Assembly: GCA_938003965.1 (NCBI GenBank)
Contig: CALKXI010000017.1
Span: 1 to 39,303 of the forward strand
Source of the DNA: an uncultured Chlorobiales bacterium
GTDB taxonomy: Bacteria; Bacteroidota; Chlorobiia; Chlorobiales; Thermochlorobacteraceae
Direction of reading: 5' to 3'
DNA: 39,303 nucleotides
A model generated the notes under the pieces. That model did not search any database and was not told the DNA's origin. It was given only the letters and a program-made list of their open reading frames with translations. Below, piece by piece: positions 22,785-31,598 of the stretch (the stretch's first letter is position 1; every line of letters begins with the position of its first letter). The position numbers were made by a program, and so were the translations under genes.

Positions 22785-25370
22785 ATGTTTTGCTCTCGCA
22801 TTACTTTCATAACCGCATTTGTTTTGCTTTTGCTCTCTCACTCGCTTTTGGCGCAAGGTGTCGGCACAATTCGCGGGAAAGTTGTCGATGAAAAAACACG
22901 CGAGCCGCTTACAGGTGCCGTCATTCGTCTCGACAAAACACAATACGGCGCGATTTCTGATGTTAATGGAAACTACACGATTTCTAATGTTCCCGCAGGC
23001 GACTACATCGTCAAAGTTTCCCTCATCGGCTACGAAGACATCGAGGAAGCGCACGATGTTGAAAAAGGCAAAACGCTCGTTCTCAATTTTGAACTGCGCG
23101 AGAGGGCGATTCAATCCCAAGAAGTGCAAGTTATTGCCGATGCCACGCGCCAGCCACAAGAAGATGTGCGCACCAGCGTCTATAAAATCACGCCCCGACA
23201 AAGCAAAATTCTTGCAGGCGGTTTGGAAGACATCATGCGTTCCTTGCAAGCCATTCCCGGCGTTTTAGCGCAAAACGATTTTTCATCGCAACTCTTCATT
23301 CGTGGCTCTGGTCCTGACCAAAATTTGATGGTTATTGATGATATCGAAGTGTTCAATCCGTATCGGCTTTATGGCACAGTGAGCATGTTCAATCCTGAAA
23401 CCGTTGCGGATGTGAGTTTGATTACAGGCGGATTTCCCGCAAAGTATGGCGATAGACTTTCAGCCGTGCTTGATGTTGGCAATCGGAATGGCTCGCGCGA
23501 TGTGGCGGTTCAAACGCAACTTGATATGAACATCACGGATGCGAATATCATTGTGGAAGGTAAATCGCCGTTCACGCTCAACGGCTCGTGGATTATGTCG
23601 GCGCGGCGCACCTACTATGACTTGATTGTCGGACCGATTCTGCGAAGCACAGGTCGGGTCGATAACAATACGGCGTTTCCTAACTTCACCGACTTTCAAA
23701 CGCGCTTTTTTCTCGAACTCAATCCAACAAATTATCTCATTCTTACAGGTGTTTATGGGCGCGACGCCGTTAATGTGCTCACAGCACAGCGTAGCAACGA
23801 ACAGCCTGATAGCGTCAGCGTTGGCAATACCACAAACAACGATTTAGTTGGAATCGCTTGGCATCATCAACCCAGTTCGCGCAGTTTGAACAAATTGATT
23901 GCCTCGTGGTATCGCAACAGCGGCGACTCGCGTTTTGGCGGCTCGTTTATCGATAGGCTTAATTACAGCAATGCGTTTTTAGATGATGTTGCGCAAGATA
24001 GTCTCATCAATCCTGCGACGCTTGCTTCTATCAACCTTCGCTCTAATTCCTACTTTTCATTTACGAAATGGACGCTCCGCGATGAATTTTCAAAGCGATA
24101 CAATCGCCATCTGCTTGAAATGGGTGCTGGTGTTGATGTGATGGAAACAATATTTGAACTCTTGCTCGAAGCCGATGAAGCCACTGCCGCCTTGCTCCGT
24201 GCGCAACAAGGCAATCCGCGTTTCAGTGCCTTGCCGCTCAATCAAAGCATCGAGCAATCCGAAACCTACGTGCGCTCTCACGCCTTCATTCAAGACCGAT
24301 GGGAAGCGATTCCAAAACGGCTGTATCTTCAACCTGGTTTGCGCTTCGATTACTACGACGTGATTCAAAAAGCCTACCTCTCGCCGCGCTTTAACTTCTC
24401 GCTTGCTATCAATCCCATCACGACTATTCGTGGCGCGTGGGGCATTTATCGGCAATCGCCTGGCTTTGAAAAACTCATTGACCAAACAGCATTCTTCGAT
24501 TTGAGCCAACCTGGAACCTTGCAACGCCTACAAGCCGAACAAGCGATTCATTACGTTTTAGGTCTCGACCGCTGGCTCAACGCTGAATGGCAGTTTCGCG
24601 GCGAAGTTTATTTCAAAGATTTTAATCGCTTGATTATCCAACAGCGCGAACTGCAAGAAGTCTTTCAATCGAACTACTTAGGAGGTTGGGCTTACGACCG
24701 CAGAAATTGGAGCGCGCCTACCTCTTCGTTTCAATCTGTTCTCACTCCAAATCCCGTCAACGAAGGCAAAGGCTCTGCTTACGGCATAGAACTGCTTCTC
24801 GAGAAGAAAATGACAAACCAGCAAGACCGATTCAGCGGTTGGGCAAGTTACGCCCTCGCATTTGCCTATCGCGAGCGCGACGGACTGCGCATTCCCTTCA
24901 ACTTCGACCAACGCCACACGATTAACCTTGTCGGCAACATTCGCCTCAACAGTTGGCTCGACTTAGGCATTCGTTGGCGATATGGAAGTGGCTTCCCGAT
25001 TACGCCTGCTATTGCCGCCTCGCCACGCATTGCGCCTAATGAAGACGGCGTGCCTCAAATTGTAACCGACGCACGCGGCAGAGTGCTGTTCAACTTGGAT
25101 TATGGCGGCGAAGAAAACTTGAATTCTGAACGCCTGCCCGCCTATCACCGACTGGATATTCGCTTGACCGCTAAAACGCAGTTCTGGGGTGGACGATGGG
25201 AGTTTTATCTCGATGTGATTAACGCCTACAACCGAAGCAATGTGATTGGATACCGCTACGATGTCGAAGACCGCCGCGATGTTCCAAACGGACGACTGCC
25301 CGTTCTCGTACGCGAACAAACTGACATGCTCCCGCTCATTCCGACGTTCGGCATTAGTGCCGTGTTCTGA
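22785..25370 (+). CDS. TonB-dependent outer-membrane receptor with carboxypeptidase-like N-terminal domain
   Basis: 861 residues from the ATG at 22785, which begins a signal peptide MFCSRITFITAFVLLLLSHS cleaved near LLAQG; a GTG at 22755 is in frame but would give an unusual extension. Residues about 27-105 are a CarboxypepD_reg-like domain (GTIRGKVVDEKTREPLTGAV ... SLIGYEDIEE). The plug domain follows (LEDIMRSLQAIPGVL, LFIRGSGPDQNLMVIDDIEV, SLITGGFPAKYGDRLSAVLDV). The rest is a 22-strand-type barrel ending with a C-terminal Phe. There is no SusD gene next to it, so the substrate (siderophore, corrinoid or other) is not indicated. Confidence 0.92.
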   Translation: MFCSRITFITAFVLLLLSHSLLAQGVGTIRGKVVDEKTREPLTGAVIRLDKTQYGAISDVNGNYTISNVPAGDYIVKVSLIGYEDIEEAHDVEKGKTLVLNFELRERAIQSQEVQVIADATRQPQEDVRTSVYKITPRQSKILAGGLEDIMRSLQAIPGVLAQNDFSSQLFIRGSGPDQNLMVIDDIEVFNPYRLYGTVSMFNPETVADVSLITGGFPAKYGDRLSAVLDVGNRNGSRDVAVQTQLDMNITDANIIVEGKSPFTLNGSWIMSARRTYYDLIVGPILRSTGRVDNNTAFPNFTDFQTRFFLELNPTNYLILTGVYGRDAVNVLTAQRSNEQPDSVSVGNTTNNDLVGIAWHHQPSSRSLNKLIASWYRNSGDSRFGGSFIDRLNYSNAFLDDVAQDSLINPATLASINLRSNSYFSFTKWTLRDEFSKRYNRHLLEMGAGVDVMETIFELLLEADEATAALLRAQQGNPRFSALPLNQSIEQSETYVRSHAFIQDRWEAIPKRLYLQPGLRFDYYDVIQKAYLSPRFNFSLAINPITTIRGAWGIYRQSPGFEKLIDQTAFFDLSQPGTLQRLQAEQAIHYVLGLDRWLNAEWQFRGEVYFKDFNRLIIQQRELQEVFQSNYLGGWAYDRRNWSAPTSSFQSVLTPNPVNEGKGSAYGIELLLEKKMTNQQDRFSGWASYALAFAYRERDGLRIPFNFDQRHTINLVGNIRLNSWLDLGIRWRYGSGFPITPAIAASPRIAPNEDGVPQIVTDARGRVLFNLDYGGEENLNSERLPAYHRLDIRLTAKTQFWGGRWEFYLDVINAYNRSNVIGYRYDVEDRRDVPNGRLPVLVREQTDMLPLIPTFGISAVF

Positions 25371-25393
25371 TGCGCTGTGCTTCACCGATGCAC

Positions 25394-25423
25394 CAAAAGA
25401 AAAAAGGCGAGTTTAGACCCGCC
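25394..25423 (-). terminator. Rho-independent terminator of the small secreted protein gene
   Basis: On the minus strand, GGCG and GT pair with AC and CGCC (25406-25423, one A/C mismatch, 4-nt loop), followed by a run of T (TTTTTTCTTTT). It lies 32 nt after the stop of the gene at 25456. For the plus-strand receptor it lacks a U-run. Confidence 0.75.
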
Positions 25424-25455
25424 CCTGATTTCAACGCTCAAGTACAATCTCGTTT

Positions 25456-26007
25456 TTATCGCTCCATTTGCCACCTTGATGCGCCGCCGAATCCGCCTCC
25501 AAAGCGATTGAATCCACCGCCCCAGCCCCAGAATCCCATTTGATTAAACCATTGACCAGGCGGCACTTGTTGGTAAGCGGCTGAAACCGTCATGTTTTTT
25601 GTCGGTTGCCAAAGGATTTGCGCATTTTTGAGATAGACGCCTGAAAAATCATTTTGTCCAAAGCCGTATTGCCGTTGGCGTTGCGATGCGCCGAAAGGTT
25701 GATGCATCACGCCGATGTCAGCACGAATCATCACGGGCGCGTCAAACTTATACATCATTGTATTGACATATTCGCCCGTCGTATTTCCGAGCATTGAGTT
25801 GTAAGAAAGCGTGTAGGAGTGAGTCATTTGGAAGTGCTGGTCGTCGAAGATGTTTGCAATCATACTGCCGATTGAAAATTCGGAAGGCGTTGCGAAAATC
25901 GTTTGCGACGATTGGATGGATTGCCTTGGAACGTCTTTTTGGAACTGTGCCGATGCACTCATGTTGAACAGCACGACCAAAGCGAAAATGAAAATAACTT
26001 TTTTCAT
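25456..26007 (-). CDS. Small secreted protein of unknown function, beta-strand rich with Gly/Trp/Phe tail
   Basis: 183 residues with a clear signal peptide (MKKVIFIFALVVLFNMSASA). The mature part has alternating polar and aromatic strands (FQMTHSYTLSYNSMLGN, VNTMMYKFDAPVMIRADIGVM, MTVSAAYQQVPPGQW). The C-terminal region is rich in Gly, Phe and Trp (GFWGWGGGFNRFGGGFGG). A small outer-membrane or surface-associated beta protein is plausible. I do not recognise a family. It has its own terminator, and the next gene upstream is separated by 70 nt. Confidence 0.7.
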   Translation of the reverse strand: MKKVIFIFALVVLFNMSASAQFQKDVPRQSIQSSQTIFATPSEFSIGSMIANIFDDQHFQMTHSYTLSYNSMLGNTTGEYVNTMMYKFDAPVMIRADIGVMHQPFGASQRQRQYGFGQNDFSGVYLKNAQILWQPTKNMTVSAAYQQVPPGQWFNQMGFWGWGGGFNRFGGGFGGASRWQMER

Positions 26008-26077
26008 GGCTCAAAGAGTTGAAGAAGAGTTTCACAGTTGTCTTGAAACTCGAAACGAGTGCGCGTCCACCTAAGTT

Positions 26078-26428
26078 TCACGAGGCGGATTCGCTTTGCG
26101 ATTTCATTCCGACAAAGAAATAAACGACGAACAACACCGAGAGCGCCATCATCGTCAGGCGTACCCATGCGCCGCCGAGCGTCTCTTCACCCGAAGAGAG
26201 TTTTTGAATCAGACCAGGCATGCGCGCACCAATGCCGCCCAGAATCAGCACCGCGCCGACAAGGCAGAGCCACTTTCCCCACGCTTGCGATTGCATTAAG
26301 TAGCCGCCAACGAGCACTACAACACCCGCTGCACTGCCAATAAACGAGGTCGGACTGCCCGATTGCACATAGCCCACAATGCCAAGCACCACGAGCAGTG
26401 CGCCATAAACTAATACGATAGAATTCAT
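26078..26428 (-). CDS. TMEM14 (UPF0136) family membrane protein
   Basis: 116 residues forming four hydrophobic helices (about 3-20, 26-46, 50-66, 88-106). The pattern YGALLVVLGIVGYVQSGSPTSFIGSAAGVVVLVGGYL, given here as two halves of about 18 residues, is typical of the TMEM14 family: a Gly-rich first helix, then GSxxSL/F and a second Gly-rich helix. Eukaryotic members move porphyrin intermediates or related compounds across membranes; bacterial members are uncharacterised. It lies upstream of the small secreted protein gene on the same strand. Confidence 0.8.
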   Translation of the reverse strand: MNSIVLVYGALLVVLGIVGYVQSGSPTSFIGSAAGVVVLVGGYLMQSQAWGKWLCLVGAVLILGGIGARMPGLIQKLSSGEETLGGAWVRLTMMALSVLFVVYFFVGMKSQSESAS

Positions 26429-26545
26429 TTCTAAAAAGGGTTTGAAATTGATGATATGCTAAAAGCCCATGAAAATAGCGATAATCCTTTGAACTTGGAA
26501 TGTTTGAGCATGGCTTTTATGTTTCGCCAATAAACATCATCAACG

Positions 26546-27046
26546 ATGTGGAAAACAGTGTTCATAACTTTTGCGGTTCTCTTTGCTTACTCTTGCAATC
26601 AAGCCGCTTCGCAAAACAAACCCAATCCAACAATGGACCAAACAACTTCGCACAAGGTCGTCAAAACTGACGAAGAGTGGAAAAAGCAACTGACCGCCGA
26701 ACAGTATCGCGTTACGCGCAAACACGGCACAGAACTTCCTTTTGCGAACAAGTATTGGAACAATAAAAAGCGTGGGATTTACAAATGCGTCTGCTGCGGA
26801 CAAGTGTTGTTTAGTTCGGAAACGAAGTTCGATTCAGGAACGGGCTGGCCCTCGTTCTACAAACCTATAAGCGACGATGCGATTGGCACGTCGGTCGATA
26901 AGAGCATGTTCATGACGCGCATTGAAGTTCATTGCTCGCGATGTGATGCGCACTTAGGGCATGTTTTTGACGACGCGCCCGAAACGCCAACAGGACTTCG
27001 CTATTGCATAAATTCTGCTTCGCTGGTGTTTGAAGAAGCGAAATAA
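26546..27046 (+). CDS. msrB: Peptide-methionine (R)-S-oxide reductase MsrB, exported
   Basis: 166 residues. The N-terminal export signal ([17 protein letters not shown]) has Cys17 in a lipobox-like setting, so it may be a lipoprotein. The catalytic domain spans residues about 43-165. Zinc ligands are Cys81, Cys84 and Cys130, Cys133 (CVCC, CSRC), and the catalytic cysteine is Cys154 in [16 protein letters not shown] and [10 protein letters not shown] are conserved. It repairs methionine-R-sulfoxide, here in the periplasm, which fits exposure to oxygen. There is no MsrA in the window. Its stop is 5 bp from the stop of the convergent glycosyltransferase, with no room for a separate terminator. 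Confidence 0.95.
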   Translation: MWKTVFITFAVLFAYSCNQAASQNKPNPTMDQTTSHKVVKTDEEWKKQLTAEQYRVTRKHGTELPFANKYWNNKKRGIYKCVCCGQVLFSSETKFDSGTGWPSFYKPISDDAIGTSVDKSMFMTRIEVHCSRCDAHLGHVFDDAPETPTGLRYCINSASLVFEEAK

Positions 27047-27051
27047 CGCTA

Positions 27052-28188
27052 TCAAGACTGCATCGCGCGTTTGTAGCCGTTCAAGGTTTCTTCTGCCATT
27101 TTCTTCCACGAAAATTGTTTTGCGCGCTCGAAGCCTTTGTTTCGCAAGTCTTCGCGTAGTTCAGGCGATTCAATCAACTGGCGCATAGCGTTAGCAATGG
27201 CGTCAGTGTCGTAGGGGTTGGCGAGCATTGCGGCGTCGCCTGCAATTTCAGGCAGGCTTGTTTCTGTTGATGTAATCACAGGACAGCCGCACTGCATTGC
27301 CTCCAACACTGGAATACCGAATCCCTCAGCGATAGAAACAAACATAAAACCCAATGCGGCATTGTAAAGATTGAGCAAATCTTCGAAGGGAATATCTGTA
27401 ATCACTTTCACCCTGCCGCCTTCGCCCGACTTGATGCCTCGTTCAATCACTTGATTCAGCGAAGTTCTATCGCCAAATCGATTGGTTGCAATCACAAATT
27501 CAGTTTTTCGTTTTAGTGGTGCTGGAAGCGCGAAATAGGCTTCTGCCATTCGCTCCAAATTTTTGCGATAGTCGCTTCTGCCAATGTGAAAAAAGAACAG
27601 CGTTTCAGGCGTCAGGTCATATTTTTTCAACAAGTTCCAATCTGGCTCAATCCGCCTAAAATTGCTTGATGCCGCTTCGTAGGTTACGCACACTTTTTCA
27701 GCAGGCACATTGAGGCGCGTTGTAATGTCGTTTTTGACAAACTGCGTTGGCACGAAAATCAATTTTGGACGAACGAAAATTTCTTCGTGTCGGGCTTCGA
27801 GTGTTTCCTTTAAGCCGGGATAAGCGGGCAAGTAAAGTGGGAAAATGTCGTGCACGGTCAGCACGGTTCTTCCTGTCCATCGTGTTGCCGTGATTGGGTT
27901 TGTTTGATGAATTAAATCCATCGTCAGCGATTCTTTGAACCAAATCATATTCTGAATGAACCTGGTGATGTTGCTGAACTTCGGGCCGAGCATCAGGTCG
28001 TTGGGAAAGATGTTTCGGTAGCGAAATCGTGGCGAGTTGTTAAAAGCATTTGCAAGTTTTTTCTTGCGGCTGAATGTTGTGTAGAGGTGAATCTCGAGGT
28101 CAGGATAAGCCGCAAGTTCATTGATGAGATGCTGCGCATATGTTGAAATGCCGCTGTAATCGAGCGGAAAAGTTAGTCCAATTTTCAT
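27052..28188 (-). CDS. GT4-family glycosyltransferase
   Basis: 378 residues. The C-terminal half has the GT-B donor-binding signature: FFHIGRSDYRKNLERMAEAY, then FEDLLNLYNAALGFMFVSIAEGFGIPVLEAMQCGCPVITS. The N-terminal half has LTFPLDYSGISTYAQHLI and LTVHDIFPLYLPAYPG. GT4 enzymes are retaining and often transfer mannose or glucose from nucleotide sugars at the inner face of the membrane. Its ATG overlaps the stop of the upstream GT9 gene by 4 nt. It is the last gene of the surface-glycan cluster. Confidence 0.9.
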   Translation of the reverse strand: MKIGLTFPLDYSGISTYAQHLINELAAYPDLEIHLYTTFSRKKKLANAFNNSPRFRYRNIFPNDLMLGPKFSNITRFIQNMIWFKESLTMDLIHQTNPITATRWTGRTVLTVHDIFPLYLPAYPGLKETLEARHEEIFVRPKLIFVPTQFVKNDITTRLNVPAEKVCVTYEAASSNFRRIEPDWNLLKKYDLTPETLFFFHIGRSDYRKNLERMAEAYFALPAPLKRKTEFVIATNRFGDRTSLNQVIERGIKSGEGGRVKVITDIPFEDLLNLYNAALGFMFVSIAEGFGIPVLEAMQCGCPVITSTETSLPEIAGDAAMLANPYDTDAIANAMRQLIESPELREDLRNKGFERAKQFSWKKMAEETLNGYKRAMQS

Positions 28189-29339
28189 TTCCCTGTTAAA
28201 GCACGTGTTTTTTGAATGTTCGCAGAAGCCTGATGCTGAGCCAACATTTGTGCTACATGCGTCATGACGCGCTGTGGCATGATGGTCGAGATGGGTTCAT
28301 GCAAATCGGTGTAGATGTTGATGAAGTGCGCTTTGAGCGGCGTCCACATAATGTTCGATGAAATCGGCGTGCATAAAATGACCGATGGAACACCAAACGT
28401 GGCGGCAATATGAACATTCGCCGTATCGGGAGAGACAAGCAACTTCGCATGCTTGGTTATTACAATAATTTCCTCCAACCCGAATGTTTCAGGAAGCATC
28501 ACGATGTTCTCGGATTGAACACTCTGACAAATTTCTTGGGCAAGCGTCCGCTCATCTGCGGTTGATGTCAGCACAATTTTTAAGTCGGGGTGTGCCTGCG
28601 TTAGCAATTTCAGAAAGGTGATGAAGTTTTCTTTTCCCCAACGCCGATACGGCATACGTGCGGAAAGATTCAGCACAAGATATTGCTCTTGTTCCAATCT
28701 ATGCGCACGCAAAAATGCCTCGACGCGCCGTTCTGCGTGTTCGTCTGTAAAAATTTCTTGTTGGATTTTTTCTTCGGGGTAATCTATTCCAAAGAGCGTA
28801 TCGAGCACGCTTTTTTGACTTCGCCACAGCGGTTCGTGCATGTAGTTTGTCTCGACCTCTTTGTTGAAGAGAATTTGATAGAGCGTGTGCTTCTTGGGCT
28901 GTTTGATGGTCAGTTTCGGCGCGTGTGGCGCAATCACATTTGCAATAATGCCGTCAATCGTTAAGCCTCCAAGTGAAAGGCAGAGCACAGCATCGTAGTT
29001 GCGTTTTCGTGCTTGCCACAGCGTTTTGAGTGCCGACCCGGTCGATTCATTGAATACCCAGACTTTTGACAATCGGCGGTGATGGCGAATTGCTCCTATA
29101 CCACGTTTCGAGGCGATCACATCAATTTCCGTGCGCGGATTCAAGTCTTGGAGTGCACGAAAGAGCCAAGTTGTAATGACCATATCTCCCAACATATCTC
29201 GCCGCAAAATCAAGATGCGTTTTACATCTTTTGGATTCAGTGGCTCTTTGAAGGGTGGGTTTCGGAAAAGCTTTGTCAGCACGCCTTTGTAGAGCAACAC
29301 TTTCAGCGCGTATTCAAGTTGTTTGAGCACTTGCTTCAT
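28185..29339 (-). CDS. GT9-family (heptosyltransferase-like) glycosyltransferase, copy 3
   Basis: 384 residues from the ATG at 29339, which overlaps the stop of the previous gene by 4 nt; an upstream TTG at 29375 is not needed. An N-terminal amphipathic stretch (KQLEYALKVLLYKGVLTKLF) is followed by ILILRRDMLGDMVITTWLF, the GT9 acceptor-binding start. The donor-site motif is LVSPDTANVHIAATFGVPSVIL with CTPISSNIMWTPL. Family members add heptose or other sugars to lipopolysaccharide core. The sequence is closest to the copy at 29336-30475. The actual sugar is unknown. Confidence 0.9.
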   Translation of the reverse strand: MKQVLKQLEYALKVLLYKGVLTKLFRNPPFKEPLNPKDVKRILILRRDMLGDMVITTWLFRALQDLNPRTEIDVIASKRGIGAIRHHRRLSKVWVFNESTGSALKTLWQARKRNYDAVLCLSLGGLTIDGIIANVIAPHAPKLTIKQPKKHTLYQILFNKEVETNYMHEPLWRSQKSVLDTLFGIDYPEEKIQQEIFTDEHAERRVEAFLRAHRLEQEQYLVLNLSARMPYRRWGKENFITFLKLLTQAHPDLKIVLTSTADERTLAQEICQSVQSENIVMLPETFGLEEIIVITKHAKLLVSPDTANVHIAATFGVPSVILCTPISSNIMWTPLKAHFINIYTDLHEPISTIMPQRVMTHVAQMLAQHQASANIQKTRALTGK

Positions 29340-30475
29340 TTTGTGGCTGTTGTGGCTTGCTGTTGCTTTGTCCAAAGTGCTTCGAAGGCTTCAAATACTT
29401 CGCGAGGCGGAATCGTAGAAATCGGCGCGACTTCCTTCGTGAAAACATTGATGTGCTCGACATTCAGCGGAATCCACTCCGTCCCTGATGAAATTGGCGT
29501 GCATAAAATTACGCAAGGCACGCCGAATGTAGCGGCCATATGCACATTTGCCGTATCGGGCGAGATAAGCATTGCTGAATGTTTGATGAGTGCCATCGTT
29601 TCGTGCAAGCCAAACCGTTCAGGAAGCAAATGCAGATTGGAATGTTGCGCGGCAATGAGAATTGCTTCAGCGGTGGCTCTATCTTCGGGCTGTGCCGAAA
29701 TCAAGACATGAACTTGCGGATATTTTTCCAACAAGAGATTTAACAAACTCACATTATTTTCAACGCCCCATTTGCGAAACGCCATGCGTGCCGAGATATT
29801 CAGCATAAGGTATTGCTTCGGTGCTAATCCTTGTTCAGAGAGATATACAAGTGCCTTCTCTTCTGCACCGGGTTTGAGAAACAGGCGTTGATGCAGTCGC
29901 TCTTCGGGATAAGTAACGCCAAAGAGTTTTTCGCCGAAGAGCCGCAACTGCCTCCAAACAGGAATTGCCGTATCATCTTTGCCAATATCAATTTGAGCAT
30001 TGAAGAGAATTGTGTAAAAGTCATGCTTCTTGCGGATATAGGTCGTAATTTTTGGCGCGTTCGGAACGAGTAGATTTGAAAGCAATCCATCGAGCGTCAT
30101 GCCGTTGAAGGAAAGGCACAAGACCGCATCATACTGATGCTTGCGCACGGTTGTCCACATTTTGAAAAACTCCTTTATTCCGCCGTTGTAGGCAAAGACA
30201 TGCGCCAAGCGTTCATCAAATTCTGCCACACTTTTGCCTTTGACTGACGCAATCAAATCTAACTTCATCTTCGGGTTTAGGTCTTTGAGCATCGTAAAAA
30301 ACGACGAGGTAATAACCATATCGCCGAAGTTATCTCGGCGAATGAGCAACAGCCGATTGACTTTGGAAATATCCAATGTTCCAACAAACGGCTTGTTACG
30401 AAAGAGCGGCTTGAAGACCCACTTATACCAAAAGGCTTTGTTCGCATTTTCTATGGCTTTGAGGCTAAGTGTCAT
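29336..30475 (-). CDS. GT9-family (heptosyltransferase-like) glycosyltransferase, copy 2
   Basis: 379 residues. The start has NKAFWYKWVFKPLFRNKPF and LLLIRRDNFGDMVITSSFF. The donor-site motif is LISPDTANVHMAATFGVPCVIL with CTPISSGTEWIPL. It is a near duplicate in design of copy 3, with the same spacing of motifs. Both its ends overlap neighbouring frames by 4 nt (ATGA), so translation in this block is coupled. Confidence 0.9.
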   Translation of the reverse strand: MTLSLKAIENANKAFWYKWVFKPLFRNKPFVGTLDISKVNRLLLIRRDNFGDMVITSSFFTMLKDLNPKMKLDLIASVKGKSVAEFDERLAHVFAYNGGIKEFFKMWTTVRKHQYDAVLCLSFNGMTLDGLLSNLLVPNAPKITTYIRKKHDFYTILFNAQIDIGKDDTAIPVWRQLRLFGEKLFGVTYPEERLHQRLFLKPGAEEKALVYLSEQGLAPKQYLMLNISARMAFRKWGVENNVSLLNLLLEKYPQVHVLISAQPEDRATAEAILIAAQHSNLHLLPERFGLHETMALIKHSAMLISPDTANVHMAATFGVPCVILCTPISSGTEWIPLNVEHINVFTKEVAPISTIPPREVFEAFEALWTKQQQATTATK

Positions 30476-31584
30476 CTGCTCGAGAGGCTGTATTTGGTTT
30501 TTTCAAGTATCGTTTGAGCTGCGTTCAAGACTTCTTCGTGAGAAATTTTCTCGATTCCTGTGTCTTTTGGGGCGTGAAGCAGAATGGCTTCGGTTTTATA
30601 CGGATACCAATGCTTGGAATAAGTTACAGGCGAACACAAGGTAATTACAGGACGAGCAAATGTAGCGGCAAGGTGAGAGAGCGCGCTATCTGGCGTAATC
30701 ACCAAACGCGCCTTCGAAGCAAGGGCGGCGGCATCTAAAATTGTGCCTTTGAACGAGAACAGTTTTTGTTGTGAAAATGCTTGTTTGAGATGTGCAACAT
30801 CGTCGGCAATATCGGGCAGGTCAATTAAAACGACTTCTATATCGTGATGTTCAATAAAAAATGCTTGCAGAAATCGTTTAGCATTTTCTCTTCCCCATTG
30901 TTTCACCGCAAGACGTCCTGAAATGTTGAGCAGTAGGAACTCTGAAATTCGATGCTCGCGCAAAAAAGCGTCCACTTTCTTAAAACTTTCTTGACAAGGC
31001 TCAACGGACGGGCGAATGTCGTCGTTTGTTAGTGGCAAACCAAAACCTTTGATTAACACATTGGCATACTGCTCTGTGAATTGAGTATCCTCAACTTTGA
31101 CTTGAAGGTTAAACAGTCGCTTGTAGAGGTCTTCTCTGCCTTCGTCGGCGATGGTTACTTTAACAGCATTTGGGGCAATCAAATTTGCCAGCACGCCATC
31201 TTTGGTGCGCGAAGAAAATGTAAGGCATACAATCATATCATAGCCAACTTGCCGTGCTTCTTTGACAAATTCAATCATCGCTTTTAGTGAGCTGCGATAT
31301 TGATAGCATTTTGTGAGGCGAGTGTCGCACACAAGAAGCGGGAAACTTTTGTCGGAGGCAACTACATCAATGCGCACTTCGGGCTTGACTTGTTTTAAGA
31401 CGTTGAAGCACGAAGTCGCTAGCACCATATCGCCAATAAAATCGTGCTTGAAGATTAAGACTTTGCGAACATCACCAAGCGGCGTCGGCGCAGAAAGCAT
31501 GTCGTTTTTGAAGAGCAGTCTGAAAACGGTGTGATACCAAAAGGCTTTGTTCCAGCCTTCCAGTTTTTTTAGAAAGTGTCTCAT
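30472..31584 (-). CDS. GT9-family (heptosyltransferase-like) glycosyltransferase, copy 1
   Basis: 370 residues. It starts WNKAFWYHTVFRLLFKNDML, then VLIFKHDFIGDMVLATSCF. The donor motif is more diverged: ITPDSALSHLAATFARPVIT with CSPVTYSKHWYPY. It is the first of the three tandem GT9 genes, lies 14 nt downstream of the ABC transporter and overlaps the next gene by 4 nt. The divergence suggests a different linkage or acceptor than copies 2 and 3. Confidence 0.9.
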   Translation of the reverse strand: MRHFLKKLEGWNKAFWYHTVFRLLFKNDMLSAPTPLGDVRKVLIFKHDFIGDMVLATSCFNVLKQVKPEVRIDVVASDKSFPLLVCDTRLTKCYQYRSSLKAMIEFVKEARQVGYDMIVCLTFSSRTKDGVLANLIAPNAVKVTIADEGREDLYKRLFNLQVKVEDTQFTEQYANVLIKGFGLPLTNDDIRPSVEPCQESFKKVDAFLREHRISEFLLLNISGRLAVKQWGRENAKRFLQAFFIEHHDIEVVLIDLPDIADDVAHLKQAFSQQKLFSFKGTILDAAALASKARLVITPDSALSHLAATFARPVITLCSPVTYSKHWYPYKTEAILLHAPKDTGIEKISHEEVLNAAQTILEKTKYSLSSR

Positions 31585-31598
31585 TGTGATATGGTTGC

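Noticed and set aside
27047-27051. Terminator between the convergent msrB and GT4 genes
   Set aside because: Only 5 bp separate the stops and no stem-loop with a T-run is visible there.
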